From Clytia hemisphaerica (Eukaryota; Cnidaria; Hydrozoa; Leptothecata; Clytiidae): DNA of 64,000 nt. This document shows, piece after piece, positions 34,871 to 46,700 of this stretch (position 1 is the first letter of the stretch; every line of letters starts with the position of its first letter). The notes under the pieces were generated by a model, which did not search any database, had not been told where the DNA came from, and saw nothing but the letters and a program-made list of their open reading frames with translations. The stretch lies in assembly GCA_902728285.1 (NCBI GenBank), contig CACVBU010000011.1, positions 992,001 through 1,056,000 of the forward strand. The letters are read 5' to 3'. A program made the translations under genes and the position numbers.

Positions 34871-35695
34871 ATGCCGGAGAATAGCAATATCCAACTTGAC
34901 GCTGAATCAGCGAATGGAGAACTCTGCACAAAGCAGGATTTAGAAAATAATTTAAAAACGATTCGTCTTAATTTTTTGACTGGTCAATTTTCAATTGATG
35001 TTTTGACGAATCGCTTGAATGTTGTGGGTGATGTGAAAGAGTATGTACGAAGTTTGAAAGGAATTGATATAAGGCAACAAGAAATCGTTTTTGTGAATCG
35101 GCAATTAGAGAATTATGAGAATTTACTGGAGTTGCATAACGACCATCAACATCAGTCTGGAAATCAATACACAGAATCGTTGACATTAAATCTGGTTATT
35201 AAAACGGGCCGAAAAATACAATTAAACTTTACTGAATCTTTCATGGATTTCGACACTTTGGAAATGCATGAGAATCAAACGATCTTAGATCTTAAAAAGA
35301 TGATTAGTCGATTAACAAGTGCTAGACTCAGACTCATAGATGTGTCAACGCCATCATTGTTTCAGCATGGAAGAGTAATCAGCAATGCCTTGCTGTTAAA
35401 GGAAGATTTGGTTTTACAAGTAACAGTTAAAATTCTTATAGAAATTGAGAGAAAAGGAGGGATTGAAAAAATGGAGAAACGTCTAACGAAAGATGAGTGG
35501 GTGGATGGTAAAATCAAGGATTTAATAAAGTTACAAGAACATGAATTTAATGAGCACCGTTTGATTCTTGATGAAGAATACATTGAAAATGAAGGACTGG
35601 AATTAGAGACGCCTTTGAATGACGTCGGTGAACGTAAAATACGTTTTATTGTTAAAAATGTCTCAAGAAAGAGCGATAACTGCGTGGTCTTGTAA
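34871..35695 (+). CDS. Intronless multi-ubiquitin-like protein with CaaX-type tail
   Basis: 274 residues in one frame; ATG in acceptable context and AATAAA 77 nt after the stop. Residues ~28-115 resemble a ubiquitin fold (a beta-hairpin, then DVKEYVRSLKGIDIRQQEI followed by VFVNRQLENYENLLEL, matching the helix and QQ-L-F-G-L-D pattern). Residues ~117-185 look like a second, more divergent copy. Residues ~186-263 are a conserved C-terminal module (EIERKG ... EWVDGKIKDL ... LETPL ... VGERKIRFIV) shared with the next gene. The protein ends in CVVL after a basic stretch, which fits a CaaX prenylation signal (final Leu favours geranylgeranyl). The membrane-anchored UBL3/MUB family has one UBL plus CaaX; this arrangement with several modules is different. 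No ubiquitin-type C-terminal Gly-Gly, so conjugation is unlikely. Role unknown. Confidence 0.75.
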   Translation: MPENSNIQLDAESANGELCTKQDLENNLKTIRLNFLTGQFSIDVLTNRLNVVGDVKEYVRSLKGIDIRQQEIVFVNRQLENYENLLELHNDHQHQSGNQYTESLTLNLVIKTGRKIQLNFTESFMDFDTLEMHENQTILDLKKMISRLTSARLRLIDVSTPSLFQHGRVISNALLLKEDLVLQVTVKILIEIERKGGIEKMEKRLTKDEWVDGKIKDLIKLQEHEFNEHRLILDEEYIENEGLELETPLNDVGERKIRFIVKNVSRKSDNCVVL

Positions 35696-35771
35696 ATATA
35701 TAAACGGTACAGGAGGCGTGCTGCTGGTCAGTATTTTTCCAGCACTGGTAGGATCGCAAAAGCACTAAATT

Positions 35772-35777
35772 AATAAA
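35772..35777 (+). promoter_or_regulatory. Poly(A) signal AATAAA
   Basis: Canonical hexamer shortly after the stop of the 274-residue UBL gene. Confidence 0.55.
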
Positions 35778-35825
35778 TCAAGTTGACACGGTAAAGCTTT
35801 AGACACTGTCAAGTCTTTTGTGGGA

Positions 35826-36047
35826 GGGGGGTGTGGGTGACGGGGTCGCCGACACCAAAATACCGACGAATTTTCCTTCTATCACCGTCAACACCGACAG
35901 AAAATACGTAAAAATCTCAAAAATCCGTATTTCATGACATGGCAATTTTGACACCAAAATACCGTCATTTTTTTCTTTAGACACCAAAACACCTACGGAA
36001 AAGAAGTTTAATACCATCACACCTTCAAACCCATATGCCCCCTTTTT
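35826..36047. mobile_element. G-run-ended element with gacaccaaaata subrepeats
   Basis: The left edge is ggggggtgtgggt and the right edge is acccatatgccccc, roughly inverted. Between them gacaccaaaataccg and variants occur four to five times. It resembles the other self-similar TIR elements in the window. Confidence 0.45.
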
Positions 36048-36882
36048 AGGGTATAAGTTGAAAAAAATTAATTTAATTCAATTAAACTTAAGAAACACTT
36101 CCCCAACCACCGCTAAAATTCTGGGGCCCGTCAACTTTGGTATCGGAAACCTTCCACAATGTTCTCGATATCAATGTTCTTGGTCATCGAAGCTTTATGT
36201 TTTTAAATAGTTTTTTTTATAAGAAAAACCTTTAATTCAAGTTTATTGACTATGATAACATTTGATAAAAACTGCAAAACAGCACGTCTTGTAACTAAAT
36301 CCCTTCGTAAGCAACATTTTATGAAATTGCTGTCTATAGCATTTCTCAGTTTTATAGAGGTTCAATAATTGCTATCGAAATCAATTTATCTCTCAAAAAG
36401 AGAGACCATCTATGCAACTTTTGATTGAGTTATGGTGGTGAGTATTCAAAAGAAAAAAATGATTCATGTCTTAGGATAAGAATTGGGTTTGTTTACAGAG
36501 CTTCTTAAATATATGATTGACAACATGTTTAAGTATATTTCGACATATCGATGATGACGTCTATCTAGAGTAGAAAGATAACTCTAGTCAAGTAAAAAAG
36601 ATGTTTTTATCATAACAGCATTGTTATTTAAGGCCTCTTGTTATGTAAATCTGTCTGCTGAGTGTTGGACTCTTCATGGTTGTTTTCTTATAACGTTGTC
36701 GAAAAGAAAATCCTTTCAGCTAAAACAAGATATCGCTTTGAAAAGTCTGATTTTATTTTTTCAAAAAGTGTAAAGCTCTGGGACTGACAGGGTTGAAAGC
36801 CCGTTGAAAGTCAACCTCATAGTTCCTAATAGTTAGGTTTATTTTTGCGTTTCTCTCAGTTTAAAAATAATATGTAAGAAAA
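36048..36882. other. Spacer between the two UBL genes
   Basis: No gene recognised; it presumably holds the promoter of the downstream UBL gene. Confidence 0.4.
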
Positions 36883-38472
36883 ATGATGAACCATTTTGTG
36901 TTAAAGATAGCTGGATACCAACCTTCTATATTCTATTGGTTTGATGTCCGGACTTTCCAAAAGTTCCAAGAAGCCTTACGAAAGAGATTCAGAATCGATC
37001 CTTTAAAAGAGTTTGTGGTTTATCATGGCGAATGTTTGGTCACTGAAGAACTTTATGAGACTTTGTATGAGAATCGATTGTCTGAGAAAGTGAAATTTGA
37101 AGCTAGGGGTGATCTTATGGACAACATCAGTAAGGAACGAATGGAGATGTTAAAACGAAGTGACTGTACAGTCAAAGTATACCGGACAACTACATTGACT
37201 TCAAAGAATATCGTTTACGAATTCAAACCACATATATCATCCACTATTCGAGAATTGAAGCTTGCACTTCAAGCAAATTTGAGAATCGATTTGATATCAG
37301 AAGGTCTTCATCTTTCAGATATTGATGCACCTTCAGGACATTCTCAAATCAGATTACTGTTACCACCGCATTATTGTTCTTTCTTGATTGATGAACAACC
37401 TATTGTTGATCTATTACTTGATTTACCACGTGCTCAACCAATGGAATTGAAAGTTCTATTCCCTTTGAACAAAGAAAGCATCAAGAAATATAAGATGAAA
37501 GTCATACCATTGATTGAGATCCAGATTTCAGATCTGAATCCAATGTCTTTGGACATTTTGTTACCAAAACTAGGCACATTTAGTATGATTGACTTGAAAT
37601 ACTGGATTCAGAAGAAATTCAAGGATCCAATTAATGAGCAAGTGTTCACTCTAAGTGGTCTGGAAATGACTGATGATAGTTTTGGATTAATGATGGTAGA
37701 TAAAGACGCGGGACAATATAAAATCGATGTGAGCATTTTTAGTACGGAAGATGTAGACCTTCAAAAAGTGTATCAGCAAAATAAGATAAAAACAATGGTG
37801 TCGGCAAGAATCTTTGGATCGATCAGCTCTGGTGATGTACTGGCAACTTATCATTTTCGTGGTCAAGAGGGTCAATCCATTGGGAATTATCTAGAGGAGA
37901 TATTTAAAATACCAATCAAAAACCAAATAATGTTTTATAATAATATTAGAATAACGCAAGAACAATTAATCAAGCAGTTAAAATCCAAACAAAATATTCG
38001 TAGGATTGTCCAGTCTTTGGAAGTGATTTTATCTGTCCAAGCAGATGATAATGAAACAGAGCTCTTACCAATCATTCAGGAATTGAATCTAAAACGATTA
38101 AGGTCAGTCATTGTGAAGCATCCTACCAAAGATACAATATTTTTGGATTTACAATTACAATTTTTGGATTTGGATTTACAAGTCAAAGCTAAAATTGTCT
38201 TGGAAATCGAAAGAAAAGGAGTTGTAACAGAAATCGAACGACATCTCACTACAGAATGGGCGGATGGTAGAATTGAGGATTTGTTATCAGTGACCGAATA
38301 CAATAATAGAGCTTATGGGTATCTAACTATCGATGAGCAACATTTTGGTAGTGGAGGATTAACATTAGAGACACCTTTTAAAAATGTTGGCCGTCGTAAA
38401 ATACGTTTCCTTGTTAGCCCACCCAAAATTAATCGGATATTTCCATGGGGTTTTAGATACCGTCCACGCTAA
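36883..38472 (+). CDS. Intronless large multi-ubiquitin-like protein
   Basis: 529 residues in one frame. The body looks like consecutive divergent UBL modules at about residues 3-75, 90-200, 205-290 (DLKYWIQKKFKDPINEQVF, then LSGLEMTDD) and 304-386 (IGNYLEEIFKIPIKNQIMFY, then NNIRITQEQ). A C-terminal module at ~434-510 (LEIERKG ... EWADGRIEDL ... LETPF ... VGRRKIRFLV) is clearly homologous, about half identical by eye, to residues 186-263 of the upstream gene. The segment just before it (RLRSVIV ... LDLDLQV) also matches. So the two genes are tandem paralogues with different numbers of modules. Unlike its neighbour it ends in a basic tail (FRYRPR) with no CaaX. No Gly-Gly terminus and no enzyme domain. 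Role unknown. Confidence 0.75.
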   Translation: MMNHFVLKIAGYQPSIFYWFDVRTFQKFQEALRKRFRIDPLKEFVVYHGECLVTEELYETLYENRLSEKVKFEARGDLMDNISKERMEMLKRSDCTVKVYRTTTLTSKNIVYEFKPHISSTIRELKLALQANLRIDLISEGLHLSDIDAPSGHSQIRLLLPPHYCSFLIDEQPIVDLLLDLPRAQPMELKVLFPLNKESIKKYKMKVIPLIEIQISDLNPMSLDILLPKLGTFSMIDLKYWIQKKFKDPINEQVFTLSGLEMTDDSFGLMMVDKDAGQYKIDVSIFSTEDVDLQKVYQQNKIKTMVSARIFGSISSGDVLATYHFRGQEGQSIGNYLEEIFKIPIKNQIMFYNNIRITQEQLIKQLKSKQNIRRIVQSLEVILSVQADDNETELLPIIQELNLKRLRSVIVKHPTKDTIFLDLQLQFLDLDLQVKAKIVLEIERKGVVTEIERHLTTEWADGRIEDLLSVTEYNNRAYGYLTIDEQHFGSGGLTLETPFKNVGRRKIRFLVSPPKINRIFPWGFRYRPR

Positions 38473-38598
38473 GAGCTTTAAAGAAGTCGGCAAATTTTTG
38501 AGAATGTGAGGTGGTAGTTGCCATTTGGAGAGGGAGGTATGCGCCCTTTCATTTTCGACGGATATTGTTGGCGCCCGACTCGAAAAAGCTTAGTATCA

Positions 38599-38604
38599 AA
38601 TAAA
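38599..38604 (+). promoter_or_regulatory. Poly(A) signal AATAAA
   Basis: About 130 nt after the stop of the 529-residue UBL gene. Confidence 0.5.
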
Positions 38605-38819
38605 CTGTGCTCCCATATTTACTTGCGAACCAATAATATAAAGAAAATTTGACATACACTGAAGGCAAGAGCTTGGCTGTTTTTAGTTCGTTTTGGTAGA
38701 ATCTTTTGTAATATTTTTTGCTTGTTTTAGAATTATTTCAATACCTTAACTTGCACTTTTTTTAAGAATAGGTAATCTGAAATTTGTCGTTCTTTATGAA
38801 GTTTGTCGTTCTTTTTGTC

Positions 38820-39166
38820 TACACGCTTTTTTTTATAAGAATGGTGTAAATCCATTTCATCATGGATATTCGTAACTTTTTTGGGAAAATCATCCTAAAA
38901 TATTTATACAGAATTCTTAGGTTAGTATCCTATTTCAGACCAGATTTAACATTTAGTGCATACGTCTCAAGCATAAAATAGCATTTTTGTGAAAGGAGTG
39001 AGCCTTACTTGGGGGTAATTGACAACTTATAATCGAAAATGCAATGGCATTCTTAGCTTAAGTAGCAAAATTCCATGATGGTGATATTCTTAGCATTATT
39101 CTTAATTTCTTGGCCATTTTCATCATGGACATTCTTATAAAGGGTATTCTTATTAAAAAGCGTGTA
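38820..39166. mobile_element. MITE, tacacgctttttttataagaa family, copy a
   Basis: The inverted ends tacacgc-T-run-ataagaa and ttcttattaaaaagcgtgta have TA at both edges. The interior has repeated tccatttcatcatgga and ttttcatcatggac motifs and is closely matched by copy b. Confidence 0.75.
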
Positions 39167-39273
39167 TTTTTAGTAATGCAGGATTTGTTACATAAACCCC
39201 CTCTATACCAAAGTCATGGAAAATCGAATGAATCATACTAATGAAAACACCACCGGCTAAAATTTACAACTAC

Positions 39274-39592
39274 TACCTTATCGGCAAAACTTTGGCTTGG
39301 TGACTAAAATTAGGGCCGAATAAAAATTTGGGGCGACTAAAATTTTAAAACTAAGTTTAAAATTAAGTTTTCTTTAACCAACTTTTTTGAATACCACATC
39401 ATTACGTCCGCTACAATTCATTATTTCATCCGCTATTATTCATTATATATTAGTCGGCCCTTAGTGACTAAATTTTGACGAGGTGACTGAAATTAGGGCC
39501 GAATAATAATTAAGGCAGACTAAAATTAAGGCCGACTAAAATTAAGGCCGAATAAAATTAAGGCCGAATAAAGTTAAGGCCGACTAAGATAT
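39274..39592. mobile_element. taccttatcggc-family MITE, copy 2
   Basis: Starts taccttatcggcaaaac and is filled with gccgactaaaattaagg repeats. The right terminus is damaged: it stops after ggccgactaagat without the ataaggta end. Confidence 0.65.
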
Positions 39593-40525
39593 CTGGTATG
39601 AAAATACGCGAATCATAAAAGCTAAAAGTAAAAATTAGAGATTTGATATTTCACAGAAGAGTGCTAGCAAGGGGTATTTCGGGTCCCCTATCATCCGAAG
39701 GACTTTTTCGTTTGCCTTGAAATTTCACAACCTTCTTAAGCTAAGGTTGAACTACCTTGAACTACCATTCTTGTTTCCACTGCCAATTATATCTGGATAG
39801 ACTTTAATAGGAAATTTGATTATTGAAGAACAAAGAGTTCATGCAATCCATTTTTGACTTCCGTTATCAAATATTTGTACAAATATACAGTTCCAAAAAT
39901 TAAAAAGAGCCTTCTCATTTTTTTCTTAATTCATTCAATCGTTCTGATACAGTCGAGTATAATATCCTGTATGTTGCCTGCTAAGTAGAAGTTAGTTTCA
40001 AATTACCGCTTCACTAATAACAATATCCTGCTTCCCATATGAAGCGAAAACCATAAACTTTTCCATAAAGTTTTCAAATTAGTAGTCAGCAATAGACAGT
40101 AAAATTACTTTTGACATTTTGAGATGAAATAAGATTTTAGACCTTTACGTTCGTTCGTTGGAAAGATAATCATGTGGAATTTTATATAAAAATGAAGAAG
40201 CAGAAACGAAGAAGAAAATAATCAACTCTTGATAAAATCTATATGGACACTAGTAGATCTTCAATGTTGAAAAGCTAATTACTATATGATTATGTTGCCT
40301 GAAGATTGTCACCAGATTAGCATGAAACTGCCAGTACAAGAATAAAAAAAGTGTCTTTTCTTCCCGACCAATCACTATGATAGAACTCTCAAGAATTAAA
40401 AATGAAGAAAAAAACTCTTAACAAGCTTGTTTTTTTTATTCAATATTTAAAAACAATTGGGACGATAGAAAACAATAGCTTCTTTTGTTCATTAAATTCT
40501 AACACAAAAATGGCTCCCATTATAC
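39593..40525. other. Intergenic, no gene recognised
   Basis: AT-rich, no supported feature. Confidence 0.35.
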
Positions 40526-40746
40526 TACACGTTTTTTTATAAAAACAAACTATATAAGAACATAAGACTTCGATGGTCAAAATGTTAAGAACAAGTTAAG
40601 AACATTTTAAGGCTTTGCGGACTCTAAACACCGGATTTCTTAGGAAAATAGACAAAAATACTCAAAAAATTGTAGAAATAAGGACATGTTAAGAACATCC
40701 GAAGGCTTAAATTTTTTTGGATGTTCTTATAACAAAAACGTGTGTA
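40526..40746. mobile_element. tacacg...cgtgta MITE, copy c
   Basis: Starts tacacgtttttttataaaaa and ends gttcttataacaaaaacgtg plus tgta. The interior has the motif gttaagaacat several times. A shorter subfamily than copies a and b. Confidence 0.65.
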
Positions 40747-40779
40747 GAAAATATTTTGATTTTCATTGTCTTGTCGCGT

Positions 40780-41123
40780 TACAAGCTTTTTTTATAAGAA
40801 TGGTGTACAAATCCATTTCATCATGGATATTCTTAACTTTTTTGGGAAAATCATCCTAAAATATTCTTACATCATTCTTAGGTTAGGATCCTAATTCAGA
40901 CTAGATTTTACATTTAGTACATACGTATATAGTAAATGGCATTTTTGTGAAAGGTAAATTGACGAATTGACAATTTATGATTGAAAATGCTCTAAAAATG
41001 GCATTCTTAGCTTGAGTAGCAAAATTCCATGATGGTGATATTCTTTAAGCATTTATTCTTAATTTTTTAGCTATTTTCATCATGGACATTCTTATAAAGT
41101 GTATTCTTATAAAAAAGGGTGTA
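40780..41123. mobile_element. tacacg...cgtgta MITE, copy b
   Basis: Very similar along its length to copy a (38820-39166), including ccatttcatcatggatattc and tccatgatggtgatattctt. The outer bases have diverged (acaagc). Confidence 0.7.
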
Positions 41124-42388
41124 ATTTCAACATGGTCTTTGTCACAGCGGGTTGTATTGGGGGAATTGTTCCTTTTCGGGTTCGAGTAGAACCATATATG
41201 GTTGATTCACGAAAATTGAAGATGTTTGGCAAATCAAAATACATTATTGGGGCTACATTCAGTTAAATTTACCATTTTAATAGACTCAAAAAGTATTGGG
41301 GGATAGGTAGCTTTTGAAAAAGGAAAGCATTGCTGAAAATTCAGATTTCTTGTTATGCAACACATTGTATATGTAATTCTGTAGTGTAGGAAGTATTAAA
41401 TTAGTGATCAAAATATATGGCAATATTGATACACTGTAAACGTTAGCCAAAAAATCTGAATGGAAACCTCAAAGTAAATGAAATCAGAAAGAAAGAAAAT
41501 CTTAATCAGGGGTTACGTTGTTAATGAGAGGTAATCAAAAAATTTGTTTTCGAAAAAAAATTATGATTTTTTTCCTTTAAGTACTATAGTAAAACCGCAA
41601 CACTGAAAACTACTGGTTTAAAAAAATACCACTTTCAAAATTGATGATATCAGAAGAAAAAACACCAAAAGTTAATTGGTAGATTATGTAACTTCCATTA
41701 AATTACAAGGAACATATGTTTTTTTAAAGAGCTGGCGTTACCCTTAACAACAGGTCGTAATAGCTCTCGACGATGACGAGTTTAGTTTTAGATTTGATTG
41801 GAAAGTAATACAATACGTTTTGAAATCTTCCTTCTTAATGATATCGCTAACGACTAACAAACGAATGTCTGATGAGATATCATAGATGATAAAGATCGAT
41901 GAAAATTGAAGGTATGAAGGCCCAGCAACATATAGGGGACATAACAATAGTCAAATTTTTCTCCAAAATGAGCTTGACAAAGCGTAGTTTATTCAAAAAC
42001 GGACAAACAGCATCACAGACAGCGACATGCTAATCAAAGGTTCGGTGCTAGACCTACAAGTTCTCCCTTGATTAAACTTTTGAATCACTCTTTGATACAT
42101 GTTTTTGGGTGGCATGTTAACAAAGTTTGTTACCACCAATTTTCTTGAGACCTTATTGAGGCCCAATCAAAATTCACCCAAAATTGGTAGCCATGAATTA
42201 TGTGCAAGTCATTTAATTGTTTCTCTTGATTTCTAAAGATCAATTGACATTCCCAAAGGTTTACCAACCTTATCGTTAGTTTCCCGCGAACAACGCACTT
42301 CATTGAAAATGTTTTCCAGGTGTTATCTATCCTATTTGAAAAATTAATGTGAGACTAAAATTATCAGGGTTCAACCATGTCATTTAAC
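41124..42388. other. Intergenic, no gene recognised
   Basis: No convincing exon or repeat. Frames are short. Confidence 0.35.
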
Positions 42389-42506
42389 TACACTTTTTTT
42401 ATAAAAACATACGGCTTCGATGGCCAAATTTTAAGGCTTAAAGATAAAAAAGTTAAGAACATCTGAAGGCTTCAAAAATGTTTGATGTTCTTATAAAAAA
42501 CGTGTA
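42389..42506. mobile_element. tacac...cgtgta MITE, copy d
   Basis: 118 bp. It keeps the two ends (tacactttttttataaaaac and gttcttataaaaaacgtgta) and a short core with the cttcgatggccaaa and gttaagaacatctgaagg motifs shared with copy c. Confidence 0.65.
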
Positions 42507-42763
42507 TAGGAGAAAATTTCGGTTTGACCTCTTAATTTGCCTATTTCAGCATGAATTCCCCATAAAAAGACCTTTGAAAGTAAGAGCCGTAGCGTAATGG
42601 CTTAAATCTTAAATCCTTTTTACCAAAAAACGAAAAAAAAACAAAAACGTAAAGAGCCATGCCACTACTGCCTTTCTTTCGATTTTCAAGGAAATTTTCA
42701 TCGAGTAAGGGATCGTACTAAATAGAGGAACTTCAAATTAGAGAGCATCAACTGTATTGACGT

Positions 42764-42979
42764 TACACGCTTTTTTTTATAAGAACATCCAACAATTTGG
42801 AAACCTTCAGATTGTTCTTAATCTGTTCTTATTTTTGCATTCTGTGAGTATTTTTGTGCAATTTTCTAAGAATTTGGGTGTTGTAGTTGTAGAGCATATA
42901 AAACCTTAAAATGTTCTTAATATTTTTGTCATCCAAGTCTAATGTTCTTAAACAGTTTATTCTTATAAACAGGTGTGTA
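42764..42979. mobile_element. tacacg...gtgta MITE, copy e
   Basis: Starts tacacgc-T-run-ataagaaca and ends attcttataaacaggtgtgta; the core has the complementary gttcttaa motifs, so it is inserted opposite to copy c. Confidence 0.65.
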
Positions 42980-43710
42980 CTTCTCGTATGCTTTTAGGAC
43001 AAAATGACGAATATTTCTTCGTAAGCGAATTCTAAATCCTAGAGCTTCCTTCATTAAATCGCATACGTAAAACAGGTGTTAGTCAGTGCCTTCATAATTA
43101 TTTATTTTGACACAGTGTAATAAAAACGTATAGCATTGAAGGAAAATAGAAAAAAAAATTGTTAAGGGAGTTGTCGTTTACTGTTTCCGTACACGGAACA
43201 CAAAGCTATTGAAATTAGCAATTAAAGAACTTCCGGTAGTAATAATTACACCAGTGTTTTTCATTAAAATGATTGTCGATACATTTTGTTTGTTTCGTCA
43301 TATACTCCTTAAAGATGGCCAATTTGCAGATCACTTATTTTTTTTTTCTTGAGCTTGACAATCATTGGTTAATTAAATACAATGAAGGCTTCTTATTGGT
43401 TAAAACCTGTATTTATGTTTTGCGTAACCTTTATTAATCATTAAAAAATAATCAACTCATTTTCGTTTTCCCGTTGACTATGCCTATTCTATTGTTTGTT
43501 GTCAATGGATATAATTCTTCACCAATCCATAAACCATTGTTCTCAATTCTTCCGGGGTAATTAATTGCCAGCAAAAATACGAAAAGAAGTCTCCGACGAC
43601 AGGAGAAAAGAAATCATTCCTTCATTTTACTTGACGTACTTTTGTGATCAATTCATTTTTTCGAATTCAGGATTTTTTTCTTCATTATTATTTTTCAAAA
43701 AAATCCGAAA
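42980..43710. other. Upstream region of the FN3/LDLa gene
   Basis: AT-rich with no gene. It presumably contains the promoter of the gene starting at 43711, but no clear TATA box or initiator stands out. Confidence 0.4.
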
Positions 43711-43756
43711 ATGCGTTCCATATATATTTTTCTAGCATTGCTATCACTAACTAAAG
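43711..43756 (+). CDS. Exon 1: signal peptide
   Basis: Codes MRSIYIFLALLSLTK plus one base; donor GTAAGC. A short hydrophobic leader typical of secretion, ending at a phase-1 junction, so the signal peptide is a separable module. Confidence 0.8.
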
Positions 43757-46700
43757 GTAAGCTGGTTTCTTATTTGTTTTTCTTTGCACTTTTGTGGTAT
43801 TTTGACCTCTCTAACCTTTTGAAACCGCAGAGTTTTGTTGAATGCGAAATAGAGTTTCTATACTAATTCCCTATTTGGGCATTATGAAATGTGATTACTT
43901 TTTCTAAGATATTCTTTGGGAAGAAGCAACCAACGGGGAAAGAGGATTCTTGGCCTTGAGAATCTGGGATGGTTTCCTTTTTATTTGGCGAATATTTTAA
44001 TTCTGGCTAATGGATCAAAATAAGGAACTGAAGAACTAAAACAAAAATTCGAAAAACTATTTTTGCTCGTAGCTTTTGGTACCGTAGCTTTTCTGTGTTC
44101 ATTACGAAGAGATATTGTTAACCTAATTGACATAAAATTTCATTTTCCAGCACAAATCTCTGTAGTTCAGAATGTGAAATTAACACCGATCCAATACAAA
44201 GAATCAGATAGTGTAACAGTCACCTGGGATGTTCCCAAGGATCTTGGATCTTTCAAAGAAGCAGATTTAACATACGGTGTCGAATCATGTGCAATTTCAA
44301 CCACCAATTGCAAAAGTTATGGCAATGTTACCACAAGGAGTGTAGCAATGACAGATTTCGCCAGAGATCGTGGTCAAATCTACACATACCATATTAGAGC
44401 TTACAGTAAAGATGGAACTAAAGGGGAAGAGAAAAAAGATCTCTTGAAATTCGAAAAACGAGGTAGGTCACGCGATTCCTGATTTGGAAATTCTCACCTT
44501 AGATTGGGTGAATTCAAGAAATGAATTTGTTTTAAGATGTTTCATAATTTGGGAATGCTTCTTTCAAATCAATACTTTGAAATGTATTAAATATTTCAAG
44601 TTTTTTAAATTCTGGGTCGCGATTGAACTAGCCCTGAAGCTGTTTGCTGAATACAATCTCTTTGATTACTGTGATGTTGATGGCTTCATCAATGCTAATA
44701 GTATAGCAATAAAGTTTCAAAGCCAGATTCCTTGGCTATGATTGAACGGGCTGAGCAAGTACTCTACACCTCAAAATTATAGATTCAAGCCTAGCTCATA
44801 ACTCCTCTTCTTCTTCTTCCAGATACCTGTCGTAAAGGTTTCTTTGCATGTGAGAGCAGCAACCAGTGTGAGGAAGAGGATAGAAAATGTGATGGTATTC
44901 AAGGCTGCAGTGATAACTCTGATGAAACCGCCTTCGCTGGCTGCTGTAAGTGTTAACGTTTATTTCTGGTCTGAAAACCATATTTCATATCCAATTTGTT
45001 CGATTAATTATCTTACATTTCTAAAGATTTAAAAGATTAACTGGAACAAATACAAGCCTAAGCTGCCACACAACGTTGTTTCAATACGTCACAACTAACT
45101 ATGTTTCAACGCGTATCTAATGTTCACAACGTCCATATAACATAATTAAATGCACGTTGAAACAATGTTGTGTGCAAGATTGGAGGACATCGCAAATGAA
45201 AATCGCAACGCGCACCGCAAAAAGGAGCTTTCGTAAAATTTCCGAGATCCGCGAGAATTCTAAAGACTGCATTATCAGCTAATATAATCCGGATATATGA
45301 GCAATATAGGACAGATTTTCCGGAAACATAAATATACAACGGATATGATATAATCTTTAGATAATATCACTTAATAAGGTCAAAACCTATAATACTTGGG
45401 TTTAGCAAATAAGCTAAAGTCTTAAGTATTTAAAATGTATGATAATGTCAATGCCCATTAAAAACATTGAATTTTTTAGCCATTCTTATCAAATTCATCT
45501 TACCCTCAGAAAGACCTGCCTAGTTGTTTCAATGCCCTAATCTGTTAGACATACAAAGTTCTGATATGAAAACAAACAATTCTATATTATATTAGGACTG
45601 TCAATCGACATAAATATCACCCTAATTCTACTTTTCTCCTTCTAGTACCGCCTCCAAGAACTGATGCTGTTGTCTTCGATAAAATCGGCGAAACTTCCAT
45701 TACAATCTTATTCCAACCTGTCCACCCAAAGGAACGACCAACCAAATATTCGTTTGAAGTGATCGAAAAAGCAACAGATAAAATTTTCACTAGAAAGAAT
45801 GTCTATGCAATCAAATACGAGCAAAAAGAACGTGCAGTAACCTTTGATGGTTTGACTCCAGGAACAGAATATAACTTCAGATTCGCAGCTGTGAATGCAG
45901 TTGGTACAGGAATTTTTTCCGATGATGTCACTTTGAAGACGGATGGAGTTGCACCAGGTAATTTATTTTTATAATTTCAAAGTCTTTTCGCTTTAAGTGC
46001 GAATTCTATTTTTCTTCCACATGGAAACCGCTCTTAAGAGAATTAATCTAGTTTCGGCTGCCATGGTTACTTCATGGTAACAGAAGAGTGCACACTTAAA
46101 GCGAATAAACTCATCTCAGATCATCCTTTGCTAATGATATCGCTTATTATTTTGTATTTGTTTAGTCCAATTTTTAAGCTCTTGATAACTTACTGGTTAG
46201 TGTCCTTCACCTGTCTGACCTGCCTGTCCCATCTTGCTTTATGGGTTCTAAGTATATTTTCTCTAGGAGAAAAAACCTTTTCTCCAGTAAATAAAAGACC
46301 TGTTAACTGCTGTTATCAGCTCAATTTCTTTGAAACTTGGCAATGTTTTAACTTAAATTCATGGTCACTTGAAATATGATTATAGCTCAAAATTTTGCAA
46401 CATTTACAACTGACTATTTGCTTTTCAGCTACTACCACCACCACCGCCGCCCCTGTAAGTGATATTCCCAAAGTTACAAATGTTAAAGTTACACCAAAAG
46501 TTCTCTCCGAGAGTACTGCAGTTATCATCACATGGGACGAACCATCTGAAAAAGCTGATCAAGTTGATAAATATGAGGTGACTTACTGTGAAATTAATAT
46601 GGCTGACACGTGTAAGAAAGGAACTGAGACTGGAACACGTAAAGTTGAGATCACTGGATTGGACAATCAAAAGTTTTACACACTCCATATTAAAGCTATT

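Noticed and set aside
42580-42660. Possible tRNA from an A-box-like tagcgtaatgg
   Set aside because: No B box and no acceptor-stem pairing follow.
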